Shown here: piece by piece, positions 5,018 through 6,637 of the stretch
Layout of the letters: every line of letters starts with the position of its first letter
Position numbering within the stretch: position 1 is the first letter of the stretch
Origin: Pseudomonadota bacterium
Lineage (GTDB): Bacteria; Pseudomonadota; Gammaproteobacteria; Arenicellales; Poriferihabitantaceae
DNA: 6,637 nucleotides
Direction of reading: 5' to 3'
Assembly: GCA_024226105.1 (NCBI GenBank)
Contig: JAAELZ010000321.1
Span: forward strand, 1-6,637
Translations under genes and position numbers: made by a program
Notes under the pieces: generated by a model
Told to the model about the DNA's origin: nothing
The model's input: the letters and a program-made list of their open reading frames with translations, nothing else
The model's database searches: none

Positions 5018-6571
5018 CTAGAAATCAGTTTTCACCCCGCCTTCAGCCGTACGCCTCGCAACGAAATCATTGATCTCATCACGAATAGCCGCATCGATCG
5101 GCGGTGCTTCATACTCACTCAATGCCTGTTGATATACGGAATGTGCTTTTTGAGCCGCCTCCGGGGCACCGGCTTCCTGCCAGCTTTCAAAATTACGCCA
5201 GTCTGAAATCAAGGGCGCATAAAAGGCGGTTTTATAGCGTTCCTGAGTATGTTGAGTGCCAAAGAAGTGTCCGCCCGGGCCGACTTCATCGATTGTGTCC
5301 AGCGCGACCTCGTTTTGATTGATCTTGACAGGTTTGAGGTATTCGGCAACCATTTGCAACATATCGACATCCAGAACAAATTTCTCAAAGGAGGCGCATA
5401 AACCACCTTCCAACCAGCCCGCGCCGTGTTTTAACAGATTGCAGCCGCCTGAAATGGCGCCCCATAGAGAAAACACCGATTCATAAGCAGCTTGTGCGTC
5501 AACAGCATTGGCTGCGCAGGTATTGGAGGATCGATACGGCAGACCGTAGCGCCTGGCAAGTTGCCCGCCCACAATGGCGGATTTCATATATTCGGGTGTG
5601 CCAAAAGCGGGAGAGCCGGATTTCATGTCTACGTTGGAGGTGAAAGCACCATACATGACAGGTGCGCCCGGTCTGACGGTCTGTGACAACATATAACCCG
5701 CGAGTGCCTCGGCATTTTGTTGCACGATGGCACCGGCCAGGGTGATCGGTGCCATCGCACCCGCCAGAGTAAACGGTGTGATTATGGTGAGCTGATTTCG
5801 TTTTGCCATCTCGATGATGCCTTCGGCCATCACGGTATCCACCGCCAGCGGTGAATTGATATTGACTACCGTCATCACGCTGGTCTCGCGCGCAAACTGC
5901 GTTTCATCGATGCCGCGTCCGATGCGTATCATCTCGAGCGCATCCAGCAGGCGGTTTCTTTCGGTGGCGTACCCGCGTAACGGTTTGTCGGTCAGGAAAA
6001 TAAAATCACGCGTGGCCTCGAGGTGGCGAATCGAGGGATGCCAATCCTGCGGTTCAACCGGATAACCCCCGATGCAACCGATAATATTGAAATACTGCGC
6101 AAGCTTGATAAATTTTCGGAAGTCCTCGATATTGCCGGCCCGTCGCCCGCCTATGATGTCGGAACAATTGGGGGCAGAACTCACTGAATCAAAAACAAGG
6201 TGGTTTCCACCGATGATAATGTTGTTTTCCGGATTACGCGCATGAATGCTAATTTCGGCAGGGGAAAGGCCAATCAGGCTTTCGACCAACTCCGGATCGA
6301 AGCGCACACGCTCGCTTCCGGGCTCAATGAACGCACCCGCCTGTTTGAGGTATTGGCGTGCCTCGGGTAGTAGAAAGTTAATGCCAGTATCGCGCAACAG
6401 CTTGAGCGATGAGCGGTGGATTGACTCTATTTCATCTGCTGATAAGAGCTCAGTGGGCGCGACAGGGTTGATTAACTGCTGGCGGGGTAACTGGCTGAGA
6501 GTCTTACCCTGCTTGTTTTCCGTACGATTTTGACGAGTACGGCGACTGCGGCGTTGTTGCTGAGCTGACAT
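5018..6571 (-). CDS. MttB-superfamily (trimethylamine methyltransferase family) protein, non-pyrrolysine
   Basis: A 517-residue TIM-barrel methyltransferase of the MttB superfamily, whose characterised members transfer a methyl from a quaternary amine (trimethylamine, glycine betaine, proline betaine, carnitine) to a corrinoid protein. It has a basic N-terminal tail (RRSRRTRQNR, 7-16), common in the bacterial branch, then LRDTGINFLLPEAR (59-72), INSPLAVD (238-245), PFTLAGAMAPITLAGA (266-281) with a following QQNAEALAG, FTSNVDMKSGSPAFGTPEY (310-328), CAANAVDAQAAYES (352-365), and DEVGPGGHFFGTQHTQERY (428-446). The frame is open throughout, with no internal TAG, so it lacks pyrrolysine and belongs to the betaine-type branch. 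The terminal stop is TAG, but reading through it would add only eight codons. The start is the first ATG after an in-frame upstream stop; no strong ribosome site is seen. It converges on the oxidoreductase gene. No corrinoid protein or folate methyltransferase is in the window, so acceptor and substrate are open. Confidence 0.93.
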   Translation of the reverse strand: MSAQQQRRSRRTRQNRTENKQGKTLSQLPRQQLINPVAPTELLSADEIESIHRSSLKLLRDTGINFLLPEARQYLKQAGAFIEPGSERVRFDPELVESLIGLSPAEISIHARNPENNIIIGGNHLVFDSVSSAPNCSDIIGGRRAGNIEDFRKFIKLAQYFNIIGCIGGYPVEPQDWHPSIRHLEATRDFIFLTDKPLRGYATERNRLLDALEMIRIGRGIDETQFARETSVMTVVNINSPLAVDTVMAEGIIEMAKRNQLTIITPFTLAGAMAPITLAGAIVQQNAEALAGYMLSQTVRPGAPVMYGAFTSNVDMKSGSPAFGTPEYMKSAIVGGQLARRYGLPYRSSNTCAANAVDAQAAYESVFSLWGAISGGCNLLKHGAGWLEGGLCASFEKFVLDVDMLQMVAEYLKPVKINQNEVALDTIDEVGPGGHFFGTQHTQERYKTAFYAPLISDWRNFESWQEAGAPEAAQKAHSVYQQALSEYEAPPIDAAIRDEINDFVARRTAEGGVKTDF

Positions 6572-6604
6572 GCTAAATACCAGGTGGAATTCGTTATGGT
6601 CGGC

Positions 6605-6610
6605 ATTATC
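6605..6610 (-). promoter_or_regulatory. Possible -10 element for the MttB-like gene
   Basis: On the minus strand GATAAT (6605-6610) matches five of six bases of the sigma-70 -10 consensus and would start a transcript about 30 nt before the ATG at 6571. The region 17 bp upstream (CTGAAT) matches the -35 consensus poorly. This is a weak candidate based on position and one hexamer only. Confidence 0.22.
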
Positions 6611-6637
6611 CCGCGCCTAAAATAATAATTCAGCGTC

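Noticed and set aside
5018..5020. TAG stop of the MttB-like gene as a possible pyrrolysine codon
   Set aside because: Pyrrolysine in MttB lies well inside the protein, not at its end. Here the protein is already full length at this TAG, and read-through adds only eight codons before a TGA. Several neighbouring genes also end in TAG, so it is used as a normal stop.

Overview
The window looks like an accessory catabolic locus from a proteobacterium, most likely a gammaproteobacterium. The evidence for that is roughly balanced GC by eye, tightly packed metabolic genes, and intergenic spaces full of short palindromic repeats of the dispersed kinds common in such genomes. The sequence alone does not settle the genus. 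No rRNA, tRNA, CRISPR array, transposase, integrase or phage gene is visible.

Layout: (1) 1-648 (+) is the 3' two-thirds of an M19 membrane-dipeptidase family gene, cut by the window edge. (2) 657-1727 (+) is an enolase-superfamily (mandelate racemase/muconate lactonizing enzyme) gene starting 8 bp after the dipeptidase stop, with its ribosome binding site overlapping that stop. (3) 1728-2069 is a 342-bp gap almost filled by a 266-bp non-coding palindromic element (1731-1996) with perfect 13-bp terminal inverted repeats, a second nested inverted pair and flanking GTTT direct repeats: a MITE-like element. (4) 2070-3239 (+) is an M20D amidohydrolase. (5) 3240-3397 is a short spacer with one long-loop hairpin. 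(6) 3398-4744 (+) is a DAO/sarcosine-oxidase-type FAD oxidoreductase. (7) 4745-5017 lies between convergent genes and holds three palindromic repeats of two families. (8) 5018-6571 (-) is a full-length, pyrrolysine-free MttB-superfamily methyltransferase, with about 65 bp of upstream sequence before the window ends.

How the genes may work together (inference): MttB-superfamily proteins with characterised activity remove a methyl group from quaternary amines (trimethylamine, glycine betaine, proline betaine, carnitine). DAO-family flavoproteins oxidatively N-demethylate or deaminate the resulting secondary or tertiary amines. Some enolase-superfamily enzymes racemise or epimerise amino-acid betaines or dipeptides. 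M19 and M20D enzymes hydrolyse dipeptide or N-acyl amide bonds. Together this suggests a pathway for an N-methylated amino acid or betaine, possibly one delivered as an amide or peptide conjugate. The substrate cannot be read from the sequence. No corrinoid protein, corrinoid:folate methyltransferase, transporter or regulator lies inside the window.
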